Below, piece by piece: positions 34,486 through 45,307 of a DNA stretch of 64,000 nucleotides (positions within the stretch are counted from its first letter, which is position 1; every line of letters begins with the position of its first letter). Under the pieces are notes generated by a model. That model worked only from the letters and a program-made list of their open reading frames with translations. It searched no databases and had not been told where the DNA came from. Both the position numbers and the translations under genes were made by a program. Origin of the DNA: an uncultured Clostridia bacterium. GTDB lineage: Bacteria; Bacillota; Clostridia; Oscillospirales; Acutalibacteraceae. Location: assembly GCA_947627135.1 (NCBI GenBank), contig CANQUV010000007.1, positions 21,766 to 85,765 on the forward strand. The letters are read 5' to 3'.

Positions 34486-36492
34486 TTGAAAAAAGTAATA
34501 TCATTTCTGCTTGCCGTAACAATTATCGGAAGTATGGCAGCGATTTTTACAGGATGCAATAATACACTGACAGATCAACCAGAAACAACAGATTATAAAT
34601 TAGCGGAAAATATAGAAGATGGTTCAATACTTCATTGTTTTTCATGGGACTTTAATACAATAAAAAATTCAATGGCGGATATAGCGGCATCAGGATTTAC
34701 AGCTTTGCAGACATCACCAATCAATGAATGTATTAAAGGTGAAAATGCAGGAATGCAGCTTTACGGAGAAGGTAAATGGTATTATCATTACCAGCCGACA
34801 GACTGGACAATAGGTAATTATCAGCTTGGTACGAAAGATGAATTTAAGGCGATGTGTGAAGAAGCAGACAAATATGGAATAAAAGTAATAGTTGACGTAC
34901 TGCCTAATCATACAACACCGGCAACCACTGAAGTTAATCAGAATTTGATTGATGCAGTAGGCGGAATGGACAAACTGTATCATAAAAATTCACAATACGA
35001 TTTAAGAGATTATAGTGATAGACTTGCCTGTACAACATATAAAATGGGAGGACTTCCCGATGTAAATACAGAAAACCCAAAATTTCAGGAATACTATTTA
35101 AAATTTGTAAATGAGTGTATAGATTTAGGAGTAGACGGATTTCGTTACGATACAGCAAAGCATATCGGATTGCCTGATGATCCTAAAGAGGACGACGGAT
35201 ATAAAAATAATTTTTGGGAAAGAGTAACAACAGAAATACATAATGCCGATAAAATTTTTAACTACGGAGAAGTATTGCAGGGAAATAATGATCGAATAAA
35301 CGATTATATAGCTGCGATCGGAAGAACTACAGCAAGTACATACGGAGACAGAATAAGAAATGCAGTTACTCAAAACAATTTAGGTTCTTCAATGATCAAA
35401 GATTATTTTATAAGAGAAGAAAACACAGATAAGATTGTAACATGGGTTGAATCACACGATAACTATATAAACGATGGTAACTGGGCACAAATGTCTGAAC
35501 AGCAGGTATTGCTTGCATATTCAATAATAGCAGCCCGTAAAGACGGAACACCTCTGTTTTTTGACAGACCCTATCACGCCTCACAAGAGGACCAATGGGG
35601 AATGAACAGAATAGGGGCAGCAGGCAGTGATATGTTTAAGTCTGATATTGTAAGAGCGATAAACTATTTCAGAATTGCCATGAACGGGGAAGAAGAAGAA
35701 CTGGTAACTCCTAATGAAGATACAACGGCAGTTGTAATTGAAAGAGGAGAAAAGGGTGCAGTAATAGTAAATACAACAGGACAACTTGAAACGGGCTTTG
35801 ATATAAATCTTCCAGACGGAAGCTATAAAGACAGAGTAGACAAGGAGACAGTTTATACTGTTTCAGGCGGAAAATTAACATCAGAAAAAGCTATACCTGA
35901 AAACACAACGGTTGTACTGTACAACGAAGGTTATGTAAACTATGCATCTCCTGCAGTAGTATCAGTAGATGAAGACACTGAATTTATTTATGATGAAGAA
36001 ACTTTAGAAGTAACACTTCATTGTGAAAATACAGATAATGCAAAGTTTCATCTTGAAGCAGGAGATAAAGTAATAGACGCAGAATTTAAAGACGGAGAAA
36101 CAATAAAGATAAATCAAGGACAGGGAGAAACAGCAGTTTTAACCCTTAAAGCAAGCAATCCTCAGGGAATTGAAACGTACAGACAGGTATTCTTTACACG
36201 GGAAGGAGTTAAAGTTGAAAGCAAAGTAGCAAAAGGGACAAAGGTTTATTTTGAAAAACCCGATAACTGGGGAGAGAAAATCAACGCTTATGTTTATTCA
36301 GACAGCGACGGAGAAGAAACAGCATGGCCTGGCCTTTCAATGACAGATGAAGGAGACGGCAAATACAGTTATACCTGTAAATATGACTGGAATACACCGA
36401 AGATCATTTTTAATGACGGAACTAATCAGTATCCCGGAGCAAATGCAGAAGGACTTCTTATTGAAGAGGGAAAAACATATACAGTAAACTAA
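34486..36492 (+). CDS. Extracellular alpha-amylase lipoprotein (GH13) with C-terminal CBM26-like module
   Basis: 668 residues from a TTG with AGGAGGAATTATAAA upstream. The lipoprotein signal ends at FTGC (~Cys 24). The GH13 barrel spans ~45-390: VDVLPNHT (region I), GFRYDTAKH (nucleophile Asp), NYGEVL (acid/base Glu) and WVESHDNY (third acid). A beta domain follows, then a linker or Ig-like region at ~480-575. The C-terminal ~85 residues read EKPDNWGEKINAYVYS, WPGLSMT and CKYDWNTPKIIFNDG, the pattern of CBM26-type starch-binding modules. It likely degrades starch at the cell surface, feeding the cytoplasmic GH13 enzyme at 12379-14016. No dockerin, unlike the enzyme at 1-1362. Confidence 0.93.
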   Translation: MKKVISFLLAVTIIGSMAAIFTGCNNTLTDQPETTDYKLAENIEDGSILHCFSWDFNTIKNSMADIAASGFTALQTSPINECIKGENAGMQLYGEGKWYYHYQPTDWTIGNYQLGTKDEFKAMCEEADKYGIKVIVDVLPNHTTPATTEVNQNLIDAVGGMDKLYHKNSQYDLRDYSDRLACTTYKMGGLPDVNTENPKFQEYYLKFVNECIDLGVDGFRYDTAKHIGLPDDPKEDDGYKNNFWERVTTEIHNADKIFNYGEVLQGNNDRINDYIAAIGRTTASTYGDRIRNAVTQNNLGSSMIKDYFIREENTDKIVTWVESHDNYINDGNWAQMSEQQVLLAYSIIAARKDGTPLFFDRPYHASQEDQWGMNRIGAAGSDMFKSDIVRAINYFRIAMNGEEEELVTPNEDTTAVVIERGEKGAVIVNTTGQLETGFDINLPDGSYKDRVDKETVYTVSGGKLTSEKAIPENTTVVLYNEGYVNYASPAVVSVDEDTEFIYDEETLEVTLHCENTDNAKFHLEAGDKVIDAEFKDGETIKINQGQGETAVLTLKASNPQGIETYRQVFFTREGVKVESKVAKGTKVYFEKPDNWGEKINAYVYSDSDGEETAWPGLSMTDEGDGKYSYTCKYDWNTPKIIFNDGTNQYPGANAEGLLIEEGKTYTVN

Positions 36493-36510
36493 TATATTAA
36501 AAGTAAAAAT

Positions 36511-36545
36511 AAAGGGTATGCAGTAAAAATTGCATACCCTTTTTA
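36511..36545. terminator. Bidirectional terminator between the amylase and ilvE
   Basis: AAAGGGTATGCA pairs with TGCATACCCTTT, with T-rich sequence on one side and A-rich on the other. It serves the convergent amylase and ilvE genes. Confidence 0.88.
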
Positions 36546-36570
36546 TATGTTTTTTAGATATTTTAATAAA

Positions 36571-37596
36571 TTATTTAATTCTGTGTATCCAGCCTTCAGG
36601 AGCTTCAATTTCACCCAATTGAATACCTTTTAATGTATCGTATAATTTTTTAGTAATGGGACCCATATCGTCCATACCGCTTGGAAGGCAAATTTCTTTG
36701 CCATGGTCAACAATTTTGCCAACAGGTGAAATTACAGCAGCAGTACCGCATAAACCACATTCTGCAAAATCTTTAACTTCTTCAAAAAGAACTTCTCTTT
36801 CTTCAACTTCAAGACCCAAATAATCTTTGGCAACAACCATAAGCGAGCGTCTTGTAATAGATGGGAGAATACTGTCTGATTTAGGAGTAACTACCTTGTT
36901 GTCTTTAGTAATGAATAAAAAGTTTGCTCCGCCTGTTTCTTCTACCTTTGTTCTGGTTGCAGGGTCAAGGTACATATTTTCATCAAATCCCTCATTGTGA
37001 GCGGTAACAATAGCATGTAAACTCATAGCATAATTAGCGCCTGCTTTAATATTGCCTGTACCGTGGGGAGCGGCTCTGTCAAAGTCAGAAACCTTTATTG
37101 TAATTGGTTTTGCACCTCCTTTAAAATAAGGTCCAACAGGGGTAGCAAAAAGTCTGAATTGATATTCGTCGGCAGGTTTAACTCCGATTACAGAGTTAAT
37201 ACCAAACATAAAAGGACGAAGATAAAGCGTTGCTCCTGAACCATAAGGAGGAACATAATCAGCATTTGCCGTAACAACCTGTGTAACAGCGTCTATAAAT
37301 TTATCTTTCGGGAATACAGGCATTTCAAGTCTTTTGCAGGAACTGATTAAACGGTCTGCGTTTAAATCAGGTCTGAAAGTAACAATGTGACCGTCCTTGG
37401 TTGTGTATGCTTTTAAACCTTCAAAGCAAGTTTGGGCATATTGCAAAACTCCTGCACATTCATTCATAACGATATTAGCGTCATCTATAAGACTGCCGTT
37501 ATCCCACGTTCCGTTTTTGTAATTTGCAACAAATCTTTTGTCAGTTTGAATGTAACTGAAACCAAGATTTTGCCAATCAATATTTTTGTTCATCAT
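36571..37596 (-). CDS. ilvE: Branched-chain amino acid aminotransferase
   Basis: 341 residues, the type II (eukaryotic/Gram-positive) BCAT length. QTCFEGLKAYTTKDG, RPFMFGI, the PLP lysine in GTGNIKAGANYAMS, and the fold-IV signature EETGGANFLFITKD with SILPSITRRSLM are all present. It transfers amino groups between glutamate and Leu/Ile/Val in the cytoplasm. GAAAGGAAG precedes the ATG. A good promoter is found upstream; no T-box leader is visible. Confidence 0.95.
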   Translation of the reverse strand: MMNKNIDWQNLGFSYIQTDKRFVANYKNGTWDNGSLIDDANIVMNECAGVLQYAQTCFEGLKAYTTKDGHIVTFRPDLNADRLISSCKRLEMPVFPKDKFIDAVTQVVTANADYVPPYGSGATLYLRPFMFGINSVIGVKPADEYQFRLFATPVGPYFKGGAKPITIKVSDFDRAAPHGTGNIKAGANYAMSLHAIVTAHNEGFDENMYLDPATRTKVEETGGANFLFITKDNKVVTPKSDSILPSITRRSLMVVAKDYLGLEVEEREVLFEEVKDFAECGLCGTAAVISPVGKIVDHGKEICLPSGMDDMGPITKKLYDTLKGIQLGEIEAPEGWIHRIK

Positions 37597-37664
37597 ATAT
37601 ACTTCCTTTCATAAGCCAATTTTCAGGCGCATAAAGGCGTCTAAATTATTAATTGTACATAAAA

Positions 37665-37693
37665 ATTTTACCACCCTTTATAATTAATGTCAA
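37665..37693 (-). promoter_or_regulatory. SigA promoter of ilvE
   Basis: Minus-strand TTGACA (37688-37693), 17-base spacer, TAAAAT (37665-37670) with TGG in front. The 37700-37880 stretch beyond is AT-rich with no gene. Confidence 0.75.
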
Positions 37694-37881
37694 TAATTTA
37701 ACGCTTTAAATTGTAAAATAAATAATAAATTGAATTTTTTAATAGTTAATATATTATCTTGCGGCAGAATGTTTTCTGTACTGAAATATATCTTGTATTA
37801 TTCTTCTTTAGTAATATTTGTAATTGAAAAGGTATATCACATTAAATATTTTATTTTTATTTGTTTTTGTAAACCTAAAAG

Positions 37882-37909
37882 TTCACAGCATCCAATAGGA
37901 TGCTGTGAA
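37882..37909 (-). terminator. Terminator of the V/A-type ATPase operon
   Basis: TTCACAGCATCC-TATT-GGATGCTGTGAA, a perfect 12-bp stem read on the minus strand, followed by CTTTTAG. It begins one base after the subunit D stop. Confidence 0.88.
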
Positions 37910-37910
37910 T

Positions 37911-38561
37911 TTATGCAATACTTTCCTTTTTTTCTTCTGCAAGTTTTTCTCTTTGCTTTTTCTTTTTAATAACTTTAAGACGGGAGAATTCCTCTCTGTC
38001 CTTTTCATCTAAAGCGTCTGTTATAAATTTAACAGTTTCTTCAAAACGTGGTATCATAATATTTTTAAGAGCATTTGCACGCTTTTGAGTTTTTTTAATT
38101 GAAACAGCCAACCTGTAAACGCTGTTCTCAATTTCAGCCAGTTCAACCGTAAGGCGTTTAACCTCGCTGAACTTTTGATGAGCATTATCAAGAGCGGTAT
38201 CGGTTGAATAAAGACCGTAAGTAAGATTATGCTTTGTTATAGGCTTAATAGTTAAAATTGGAATTTCAACACCCATAACACTTCTGTAATCAAGCTTTAA
38301 ACTGTTTTCAACAGGTGTGGCTCTTGAAATCTCGTCGCAAAAGCCATGGGTGATGTTGGCAGTCTGCAACGCAATATATGCTTCTTCATAAGCAGAGTCG
38401 ATTTTACCTTGAATTTCATTAGCTTTATCAATAAGATTCATCATTTCTCTTATTAAAATATTGCGTTTTTTATCCATTAGTTCATATCCGACTCTAGCCA
38501 AAGATAAAGATTTTTTTGTGTTCATTAAATTACCTTTTGTAGGTACTGCCTGAACAGCCAT
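37911..38561 (-). CDS. atpD: V-type ATP synthase subunit D
   Basis: 216 residues, mostly helical. The start AVQAVPTKGNLMNTKKSL and LARVGYELMDKKRNIL are diagnostic of the V/A-ATPase central-stalk subunit D, and long antiparallel helices end in a Lys-rich tail. It forms the rotor shaft with subunit F inside the A3B3 ring. Last gene of the operon, 35 bases after subunit B. Confidence 0.95.
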   Translation of the reverse strand: MAVQAVPTKGNLMNTKKSLSLARVGYELMDKKRNILIREMMNLIDKANEIQGKIDSAYEEAYIALQTANITHGFCDEISRATPVENSLKLDYRSVMGVEIPILTIKPITKHNLTYGLYSTDTALDNAHQKFSEVKRLTVELAEIENSVYRLAVSIKKTQKRANALKNIMIPRFEETVKFITDALDEKDREEFSRLKVIKKKKQREKLAEEKKESIA

Positions 38562-38596
38562 TTAAATATTCACCCTTTCAATTAAAAATAAATTGA

Positions 38597-39988
38597 TTAT
38601 TTATCTTCTTGAGTTTTGTCAACATAATATTTGTCCAGTATAGCATCGTCAACACGGTCCAGTTCAGCTTTAGGTAAGTGACCAAGCAACTCCCATCCTA
38701 AATCAAGGCTCTGTTCAATAGTTCTGTTTTCATTAAAACCTTGATTTATAAATTTATCCTCAAAAAGCTTACCAAACTCAATATACTTTTTATCGTTTGG
38801 GGAAAGCTCCTCCTCACCTATAACTGATGCAAGAGAACGTGCGTCGATAACTTTTGCATAGGATGCAAAAAGTTGGTTTGCAAGGGGAGAGTGGTCAGCT
38901 CTGGTATATCCTTCACCTATACCATCTTTCATCAAACGAGAAAGAGAGGGCAATACATTAACAGGAGGATAAAGACCCTGTCCCTGTAAGTTTCGGTCGA
39001 GAACGATCTGTCCCTCTGTTATATATCCTGTAAGGTCGGGGATAGGATGAGTAATATCATCATTAGGCATAGTTAAAATAGGAATTTGAGTAACAGAACC
39101 GGAATGATTTTTGATCATACCGGCACGCTCATAAAGGGAAGCAAGATCAGAATATAAGTAACCGGGATATCCTTTCCTGCCGGGGATTTCACCTTTAGAT
39201 GAGCTGAATTCACGAAGTGCTTCTGCATAAGAAGTCATATCAGTCATAATAACAAGAATGTGCATATCAAGTTCAAAAGCAAGATATTCAGCAATAGTCA
39301 AGGCACATCTTGGGGTAAGAGTTCTTTCAATAATAGGGTCGTTGGAAAGGTTTAGCAGCATTACTACATGAGAAAGTACACCGCTTTCTTCAAAAGATTT
39401 TCTGAAGTAGTCTGCAACATCTTTTTGAACGCCCATAGCTGCAAATACAACGCCGAAGTTACTGCTGTCTGCACCGGTAATTTTAGCCTGTCTTACAATT
39501 TGCACAGCCAAATCATTGTGTTTCATACCTGAACCTGAAAAAATAGGCAATTTCTGACCTCGAATAAGGGTCATAAGAGTATCAATGGAAGAAATACCCG
39601 TATTAATGTAGTTTTTAGGATAAACTCGGGAAACAGGATTAATAGGAGTACCGTTTATATCAGCTTTTTTAACAGGAAAAATGTCACCTAAACCGTCAAT
39701 AGGTCTGCCAGCACCGTCTAAAACTCTGCCGACAATTTCAGGAGATAAAGGCATTTCCATAGGATGACCTGTAAGTCTTGTTTGAGCATTTTTAAGGCTT
39801 ATTTGTCTTGTGCCTTCAAATACCTGAACAACAATTCTCTCGCCCTCAATCTGAACGACACGACCTTGTCTTGAAGTTCCGTTTTCAAGTTTAATATCAA
39901 CAATTTCCTCATAGGAAACGTCTTTCACACCGTCAATAACAACCAGAGAGCCGTTAATCTCTTTAACGCCTACATAATCTATAATCAT
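38597..39988 (-). CDS. atpB: V-type ATP synthase subunit B
   Basis: 463 residues. The non-catalytic nucleotide-binding subunit: [16 protein letters not shown], the degenerate P-loop [29 protein letters not shown], and the conserved [13 protein letters not shown]. It alternates with subunit A in the headpiece. AAGGAGGGG precedes the ATG. The gap to atpA is 13 bases. Confidence 0.97.
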   Translation of the reverse strand: MIIDYVGVKEINGSLVVIDGVKDVSYEEIVDIKLENGTSRQGRVVQIEGERIVVQVFEGTRQISLKNAQTRLTGHPMEMPLSPEIVGRVLDGAGRPIDGLGDIFPVKKADINGTPINPVSRVYPKNYINTGISSIDTLMTLIRGQKLPIFSGSGMKHNDLAVQIVRQAKITGADSSNFGVVFAAMGVQKDVADYFRKSFEESGVLSHVVMLLNLSNDPIIERTLTPRCALTIAEYLAFELDMHILVIMTDMTSYAEALREFSSSKGEIPGRKGYPGYLYSDLASLYERAGMIKNHSGSVTQIPILTMPNDDITHPIPDLTGYITEGQIVLDRNLQGQGLYPPVNVLPSLSRLMKDGIGEGYTRADHSPLANQLFASYAKVIDARSLASVIGEEELSPNDKKYIEFGKLFEDKFINQGFNENRTIEQSLDLGWELLGHLPKAELDRVDDAILDKYYVDKTQEDK

Positions 39989-40001
39989 TAGGTTCCCCTC
40001 C

Positions 40002-41756
40002 TTATTGCATTATTGAGTCAAGCTGTTTGTCAATGTCTTTTATATATTCATCAAACATTTCAGGCTTGCTGTTTGGAATATCGTATTTCATTTTAGTAAG
40101 TTTATCAAATATTCCCAAATTCAGAATTTTCGAAATTGGAATTTCAGCAGAAATTATTTTTTTAGATTTTTTATGCATATAAAGGATAGTTTTCATCATA
40201 AGCTTCTGTTTTTCAAGAGAAACGAAAGTGTCGTCAGCGTGAAAAGCATTTTGCTGTAAAAATCCAACTCTAATAACTCTTGCTGTTTCAATTACAAGCT
40301 TTTGGTCGTCAGGTAATACATCCGATCCGATAAGCTTAACAATTTCCATAAGCTGATTTTCTTCTTGAAGTAATGACGCAATTTTAGTGCGGTATTTTAT
40401 AAAATCTTCACCCTGATTTTCTTCAAACCAAGGGTCAAGGTCATTAAAATACTCGCTGTAACTGTCTATCCAGTTAATTGCAGGATAATGACGGGCATAA
40501 GCAAGAGCTTTATCAAGAGCCCAGAAACATCTTGTAAAACGCTTTGTATTCTGAGTAACAGGTTCGGAAAAATCAGAACCTTGAGGAGATACTGCACCGA
40601 TTAGTGTTACAGAGCCTTCAGAACCGCAAAGAGATGTTATTCTTCCGGCTCTTTCATAGAACTCTGCAAGTCGGGAAGGAAGATATGCAGGAAATCCTTC
40701 TTCCGCAGGCATTTCTTCAAGGCGTCCTGAAATTTCTCTTAAAGCTTCAGCCCAACGGGATGTGGAATCTGCCATCATAGCAACATGATAACCCATATCT
40801 CTATAATATTCTGCAAGAGTAATACCGGTATAAATTGAAGCTTCACGAGCAGCAACCGGCATGTTTGATGTATTGGCAATAAGAACGGTTCTGTCGGTCA
40901 TAGGTCGTTGAGATTTAGGGTCGATAAGTTCAGAAAATTCATCAAGAACCTGACTCATTTCGTTGCCACGTTCGCCGCAGCCTACATAAATAATAATATC
41001 AGCGTCACACCATTTTGCAAGCTGGTGCTGAGTCATAGTTTTACCTGTTCCGAATCCGCCCGGAATTGCTGCTGCACCGCCCTTTGCAATAGGGAACAGG
41101 GTATCGATAACTCTCTGTCCCGTAATGAGGGGAACAGTAGGGGAAAGTCTTTCTTTAACAGGTCTTGATGTTCTTATAGGCCATTTCTGACAAAGTGTCA
41201 GGTTGTGTTCAACGCCTAAATCATCTTTAATAACAGCGATCGTGTCAAAAAGTTTGTATTTGCCGTTTGGCATAACTTTGGTAACAACACCTTGTAAATC
41301 AGGATGTACCATGAGCCTGTGTTCAATGATGGGTGTTTCAGGCAAAGTTGCATAAATATCTCCGCCCTTTAATTTATCTCCAACATTTATCTTTAAAGTG
41401 ACATCCCACAGTTTCTCGTCATCAAGAGCAGATACTGCCGAACCTCTGCTGATAAAAGCTCCGGCTTTTTCTTCAATAGCCGCAAGAGGCCGTTCAATGC
41501 CGTCAAAAATATTATCAATAATTCCCGGTCCTAAAAGAACATTCATTGGAGCACCCGTACCTTCAACAGGGTCTCCGGGCTTTAGTCCGGTGGTTTCTTC
41601 ATAAACCTGAATTGTGGTGGCTTCGTCAGTAATTCCGATGATTTCGCCTACAAGTTTTTCTTTTCCAACATAAACCATTTCCATCATTTGAAATGCAGTA
41701 GAACCTTTTACGGTAACAACCGGACCGTTGATACCAAAAATTTTATAGTTATTCAT
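40002..41756 (-). CDS. atpA: V-type ATP synthase catalytic subunit A
   Basis: 584 residues from the ATG at 41756 (product begins [14 protein letters not shown]). The non-homologous insert region typical of subunit A is at ~110-190. Walker A is [10 protein letters not shown], a slight variant of the family GAFGCGKT, and the catalytic GERGNEM is followed by [16 protein letters not shown]. It hydrolyses or makes ATP at the A/B interface. The ribosome site (GAGATGG) is weaker than that of its neighbours, and an in-frame extension to 41798 is unlikely. Confidence 0.97.
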   Translation of the reverse strand: MNNYKIFGINGPVVTVKGSTAFQMMEMVYVGKEKLVGEIIGITDEATTIQVYEETTGLKPGDPVEGTGAPMNVLLGPGIIDNIFDGIERPLAAIEEKAGAFISRGSAVSALDDEKLWDVTLKINVGDKLKGGDIYATLPETPIIEHRLMVHPDLQGVVTKVMPNGKYKLFDTIAVIKDDLGVEHNLTLCQKWPIRTSRPVKERLSPTVPLITGQRVIDTLFPIAKGGAAAIPGGFGTGKTMTQHQLAKWCDADIIIYVGCGERGNEMSQVLDEFSELIDPKSQRPMTDRTVLIANTSNMPVAAREASIYTGITLAEYYRDMGYHVAMMADSTSRWAEALREISGRLEEMPAEEGFPAYLPSRLAEFYERAGRITSLCGSEGSVTLIGAVSPQGSDFSEPVTQNTKRFTRCFWALDKALAYARHYPAINWIDSYSEYFNDLDPWFEENQGEDFIKYRTKIASLLQEENQLMEIVKLIGSDVLPDDQKLVIETARVIRVGFLQQNAFHADDTFVSLEKQKLMMKTILYMHKKSKKIISAEIPISKILNLGIFDKLTKMKYDIPNSKPEMFDEYIKDIDKQLDSIMQ

Positions 41757-41845
41757 GTAAAACCATCTCTTTTTCTGCAATTTGAGTTGTAGTACCAACT
41801 TATAACTGAATACGAAAAATCTTATTTCTCAAACTTAGATTAATA

Positions 41846-42436
41846 TTAAACAACTTTTAAACCGGAGTTTTCGGTAAACCATTGTCTTTGATCCTGAAGC
41901 TTGCTGTCTAAAGTTTCATCGGCAATAATATTCAGTTCTTCACAAAAAACCTTAATTCCGCCGATTTTAATTTCAGGGATTGCTTTAACCTGTGTTTCTC
42001 CGCTGAAGCAATCCTGAAGTTGTTTTGCAAGATTTTTGTCTTTTTCGTTAATGTAAATTATACAACTTTTGCCGTCAAATAGTTTTGAAATATTTTGAGC
42101 CTGCATAGTAATTTTGTTTTTATATTCTTCAGTAGAAGTATAAGCAATTAGTTTCTCGGTTGCTTTTTCAAAAACAGTTTGCATCATTTTTGCTCTTTTA
42201 AGAAAAAGTTCGTCTTGACTTTCTTTTTCTTTTTTTGCAAACTCTCTTGTAATAACAGATTTGTTATTATCCATTTCTTTATGTATTATATTGTAAGCAG
42301 CCCTTAAACCTTCATCTTCAGCTTTTTTCATTTCTTCAGCCTTGAAATTCTCAATTTCTTTTTGCATATCCTGCTTTTGCTGATCAGCATATTTTTGAAT
42401 GGCATTTAAAAAGTTGTTTGTTTTGGCATTATTCAT
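41846..42436 (-). CDS. atpE: V-type ATP synthase subunit E
   Basis: 196 residues. A long charged N-terminal helix (QKYADQQKQDMQKEIENF onward) is followed by a compact C-terminal alpha/beta domain ending IIADETLDSKLQDQR, characteristic of peripheral-stalk subunit E. It pairs with the small G/H subunit encoded at the operon head. AAGAAGGT precedes the ATG. Confidence 0.92.
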   Translation of the reverse strand: MNNAKTNNFLNAIQKYADQQKQDMQKEIENFKAEEMKKAEDEGLRAAYNIIHKEMDNNKSVITREFAKKEKESQDELFLKRAKMMQTVFEKATEKLIAYTSTEEYKNKITMQAQNISKLFDGKSCIIYINEKDKNLAKQLQDCFSGETQVKAIPEIKIGGIKVFCEELNIIADETLDSKLQDQRQWFTENSGLKVV

Positions 42437-42473
42437 AAAAATACCTTCTTCATTTTATTTATACAATGTTTCT

Positions 42474-42785
42474 TTAGTCAAGCTTAACGCCGATAGCGTC
42501 CTGAACATATTTGGTAATACTGTCTTTAGTTCTTCCGTTACCGTGTCGGTCAGGAATTTCAACAATTAACGGTTGTTTTCTGTTAAGCTTTAAGTCGTAA
42601 ATGAGTTCCGGACAAAGAGATACAAGGGTTTCAGTCATAAGTATAACTGCAACATCAGGCATATTCATAGCCTTTTGAAGTTCATTTCTAACTTCTTCAT
42701 CCTTGTGGACAACAACGCCTTCAATTCCTGCAAGGCGCATACCCATTAATGTATCAACATTGTCACTGATAAGATAAAATTTCAT
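42474..42785 (-). CDS. atpF: V-type ATP synthase subunit F
   Basis: 103 residues. The Rossmann-like fold starts FYLISDNVDTLMGMRLAGI, then VAVILMTETLV and PLIVEIPDR, all typical of subunit F. It binds subunit D on the central stalk. It lies between the K and E genes with short gaps. Confidence 0.93.
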   Translation of the reverse strand: MKFYLISDNVDTLMGMRLAGIEGVVVHKDEEVRNELQKAMNMPDVAVILMTETLVSLCPELIYDLKLNRKQPLIVEIPDRHGNGRTKDSITKYVQDAIGVKLD

Positions 42786-42817
42786 ACTAACATAACCTTA
42801 CAGATGTTTTATAATAA

Positions 42818-43240
42818 TTAGCCTAATTTTGAAAGAATCATAATAGAAATAAGTAAGCCGTACAGGGCACAGCCTTCACCTAAAGCAACAAAAATCATAG
42901 ATTTACCGAAATTTTTTGGGTCTTCACTTGTAGCACCGATAGCAGCAGGAGCAGCACCACCAACGGCAATACCGCCGCCTATACATGAAAGACCTGTTGC
43001 AATACCTGCACCTATTAAACCGAATCCTAAATCTCCGCCGGCAGAAGCTGTTGTTTCAGCTGCATTTGCGAAAATAGGGAAGATGAAGCAAAGAGCAAAT
43101 ACAGCGCAGAATGATGCAAGCTGCATATAAACGGTTTTCTTGGGACTTTTACCTTTTTGAAAAGCTTTTGTAGCGATAACAACAGAAAGAACAAGAAATA
43201 CTACCGGTAAAGCTAACAATAAAAAATCAAAAATAGTCAT
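42818..43240 (-). CDS. atpK: V-type ATP synthase membrane rotor subunit K
   Basis: 140 residues from the ATG at 43240, with TTTGGAGG upstream (the TTG at 43255 is part of that site). Four membrane segments in two hairpins. The ion-binding Glu lies in the last one (VALGEGCALYGLLI), with GIATGLSCIGGGIAVGGAAPAA before it. The first hairpin has no matching acid, giving one ion site per subunit. Whether H+ or Na+ is carried cannot be decided by eye. Confidence 0.94.
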   Translation of the reverse strand: MTIFDFLLLALPVVFLVLSVVIATKAFQKGKSPKKTVYMQLASFCAVFALCFIFPIFANAAETTASAGGDLGFGLIGAGIATGLSCIGGGIAVGGAAPAAIGATSEDPKNFGKSMIFVALGEGCALYGLLISIMILSKLG

Positions 43241-43325
43241 AATAAATTCCTCCAAATAAATATTTTTAAGTTTTGTATAAAGAATATATTAAATCAATTA
43301 ATTTAATATAAGTTAAACAGTTTAA

Positions 43326-45266
43326 TTAGTTTTTGCTTTGAAGTCTGATAGGTTCATAAGGTCTGCCGTCGCCAATATAGAAACGGCTGAACATTTCATA
43401 ATACTCAAGTCTTAATACCTGAATTGCAACGAGAAGTGCCTCAAGTCCCAGTACAAAGAAGTTGCCCAAAACAACGATAATCCAGTATGCAGCACCTCCG
43501 CACATTTCTGCAAGTACAAATACTACCTGCATCATACCTGCATGAACAAGAACAAAAGCTCCTACTCGTAAAAAGCTCATTGTATTAGTGACATAGCTTA
43601 AAAGGACTTCAAAAAGTTCAAAGAAATTATCAACTAAAAATTCGCCCCATTTTTCAGGTTTCCAATTTTTATTTCCGTTTACAATTTTTATAAGAGGTTC
43701 TCTTAAATAAAGGAGTAAAAGCGGTAAAATGATCAGTAATAAAATGTATGGTAGTGTAAGAAGGGGAATACCTAAAAGCAGTTGACACACAATACCTGCA
43801 ACTAAAGCACCGTAAAAAATCAAACCGCATATTCCGTTTACTCCAAAAATTGCTTCTCCTACATTTTTTTGTTTAAAGGAGGAGTAAATACCTAGTAAAA
43901 TTGCAATAATCAGAAGTGTAATACCTATTCCCACAGCAGAATAAATGATAGTATTGGTCATAGATGGATCCATAACCTCAATAGGTTTTTCATCAAGTCC
44001 GAACAATGCTTTGTATATAGGATCAAGCAGATGTTCATATCCGAAAACACTTCCGAAAACACATCCGAATAATGCCGATGCTATACCGCAGGGAAAAAGG
44101 ATTTTTCCGATAGACATTTTTTTGAACTTCCACATTAAAATTCCTGCTATACTCAACACAATCCCATGCCCTAAATCAGCAAACATTATTCCGAAAAGAA
44201 TTACATAAGTTAATGCAACAAATGGAGTAGGGTCGATTTCATTGTATCTGGGAGTGCCAAACATTTCTGTATAAAATTCAAAGGGTCTTGTAAAGAAGTT
44301 GTTTTTAAGCTTAACGGGAGGAGAATGTCTTAATTCTTCTTTTCCGTTGGAAAGTTCAACCTCAACACTTTCGATATTTAAAAGTTTATTTTTTAATTCT
44401 TCAACATTTTTGTCAGGTACCCATCCGACAATACAAAATCCTTGTTTTTTATGCTGTAAAGTTTTACCTCTTATAACAGAGAAAAGGTTAAGTTCCTCAA
44501 GTTTAGTATAATATTTTAAAAGTCGATCTTTATTTTCGGCTTTGTATTTTTCCAGTCTTCCTTCAGCAATTTTCAACTTGCTTTCATAAGAGGGCAGGTC
44601 ATATATTAATCTTTGATGAAAATGCTCGGGAGTATCTTCAAGTCCGGTGATATCACACTGTTCAAAATAAAGGCCGGAAAATATTCTGTTAATGTCCCTT
44701 TCCTTATTAAGAGGAGTAATATAAACTCCCCATAAATAATTTGCTTCTTCAGAGCATACAAAAAAATTAACAAAAGGATTGCTTTCATAATTTGACAGTT
44801 TTTGATAACTTGACTTTGGAAGTCTTCCGAAATAAGCTTTAACATATTTACATGTAAGCAGGGATTCAATTTTTACATCAAGTCCCATAAAATGTTCAGA
44901 TTGAAGAATATTTTGCTTACATTCATTAACCTTCATTCTTGCATATACAACATCGTCAATCAATGCACTGATTTCTTGAGAAACTTTTTGAACATATACA
45001 TTTAAAACATCATCAGTAGGATTAAAGTCATCTACGTTAACATAGCTTAAAGGAAATTTAGCAGCTTCCAGCGTAGCTTTTAGCTCACTTAAAATTTCAG
45101 CATAATTGTTTTTGTTTGGAATATGTTCAAAGTTTTTTGTGTCAGAATAGAATTCCGCCACATCGTCAGGATGAAAAATCTTGGATTTTCCCAAAATATC
45201 AACTACATTATTGAGGTATTTTGTAAGACCTACTATGCTTATAAGTTTAACATCAGCAACAGCCAA
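43326..45266 (-). CDS. atpI: V-type ATP synthase subunit I
   Basis: 646 residues. I choose the TTG at 45266 (product MAVADVKLISIVG) because AGAGGTGA is spaced correctly; the GTG at 45275 lies in that site. The N-terminal half is a cytoplasmic coiled-coil stator arm. The C-terminal half (~340-635) has about seven membrane segments. The region MFADLGHGIVLSIAGIL and the segment SYVTNTMSFLRVGAFVLVHA carry the conserved Arg that faces the K-ring. It is the stator of ion translocation. Confidence 0.95.
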   Translation of the reverse strand: MAVADVKLISIVGLTKYLNNVVDILGKSKIFHPDDVAEFYSDTKNFEHIPNKNNYAEILSELKATLEAAKFPLSYVNVDDFNPTDDVLNVYVQKVSQEISALIDDVVYARMKVNECKQNILQSEHFMGLDVKIESLLTCKYVKAYFGRLPKSSYQKLSNYESNPFVNFFVCSEEANYLWGVYITPLNKERDINRIFSGLYFEQCDITGLEDTPEHFHQRLIYDLPSYESKLKIAEGRLEKYKAENKDRLLKYYTKLEELNLFSVIRGKTLQHKKQGFCIVGWVPDKNVEELKNKLLNIESVEVELSNGKEELRHSPPVKLKNNFFTRPFEFYTEMFGTPRYNEIDPTPFVALTYVILFGIMFADLGHGIVLSIAGILMWKFKKMSIGKILFPCGIASALFGCVFGSVFGYEHLLDPIYKALFGLDEKPIEVMDPSMTNTIIYSAVGIGITLLIIAILLGIYSSFKQKNVGEAIFGVNGICGLIFYGALVAGIVCQLLLGIPLLTLPYILLLIILPLLLLYLREPLIKIVNGNKNWKPEKWGEFLVDNFFELFEVLLSYVTNTMSFLRVGAFVLVHAGMMQVVFVLAEMCGGAAYWIIVVLGNFFVLGLEALLVAIQVLRLEYYEMFSRFYIGDGRPYEPIRLQSKN

Positions 45267-45307
45267 ATAAATCACCTCTTTTATAGATAATATCGAAAAT
45301 CTAAATA

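Noticed and set aside
37597..37700. T-box leader for ilvE
   Set aside because: No T-box sequence (AGGGTGGNACCGCG type) or specifier hairpin. The GGGTGG at 37671-37679 (minus strand) lies inside the promoter spacer, not in a leader.
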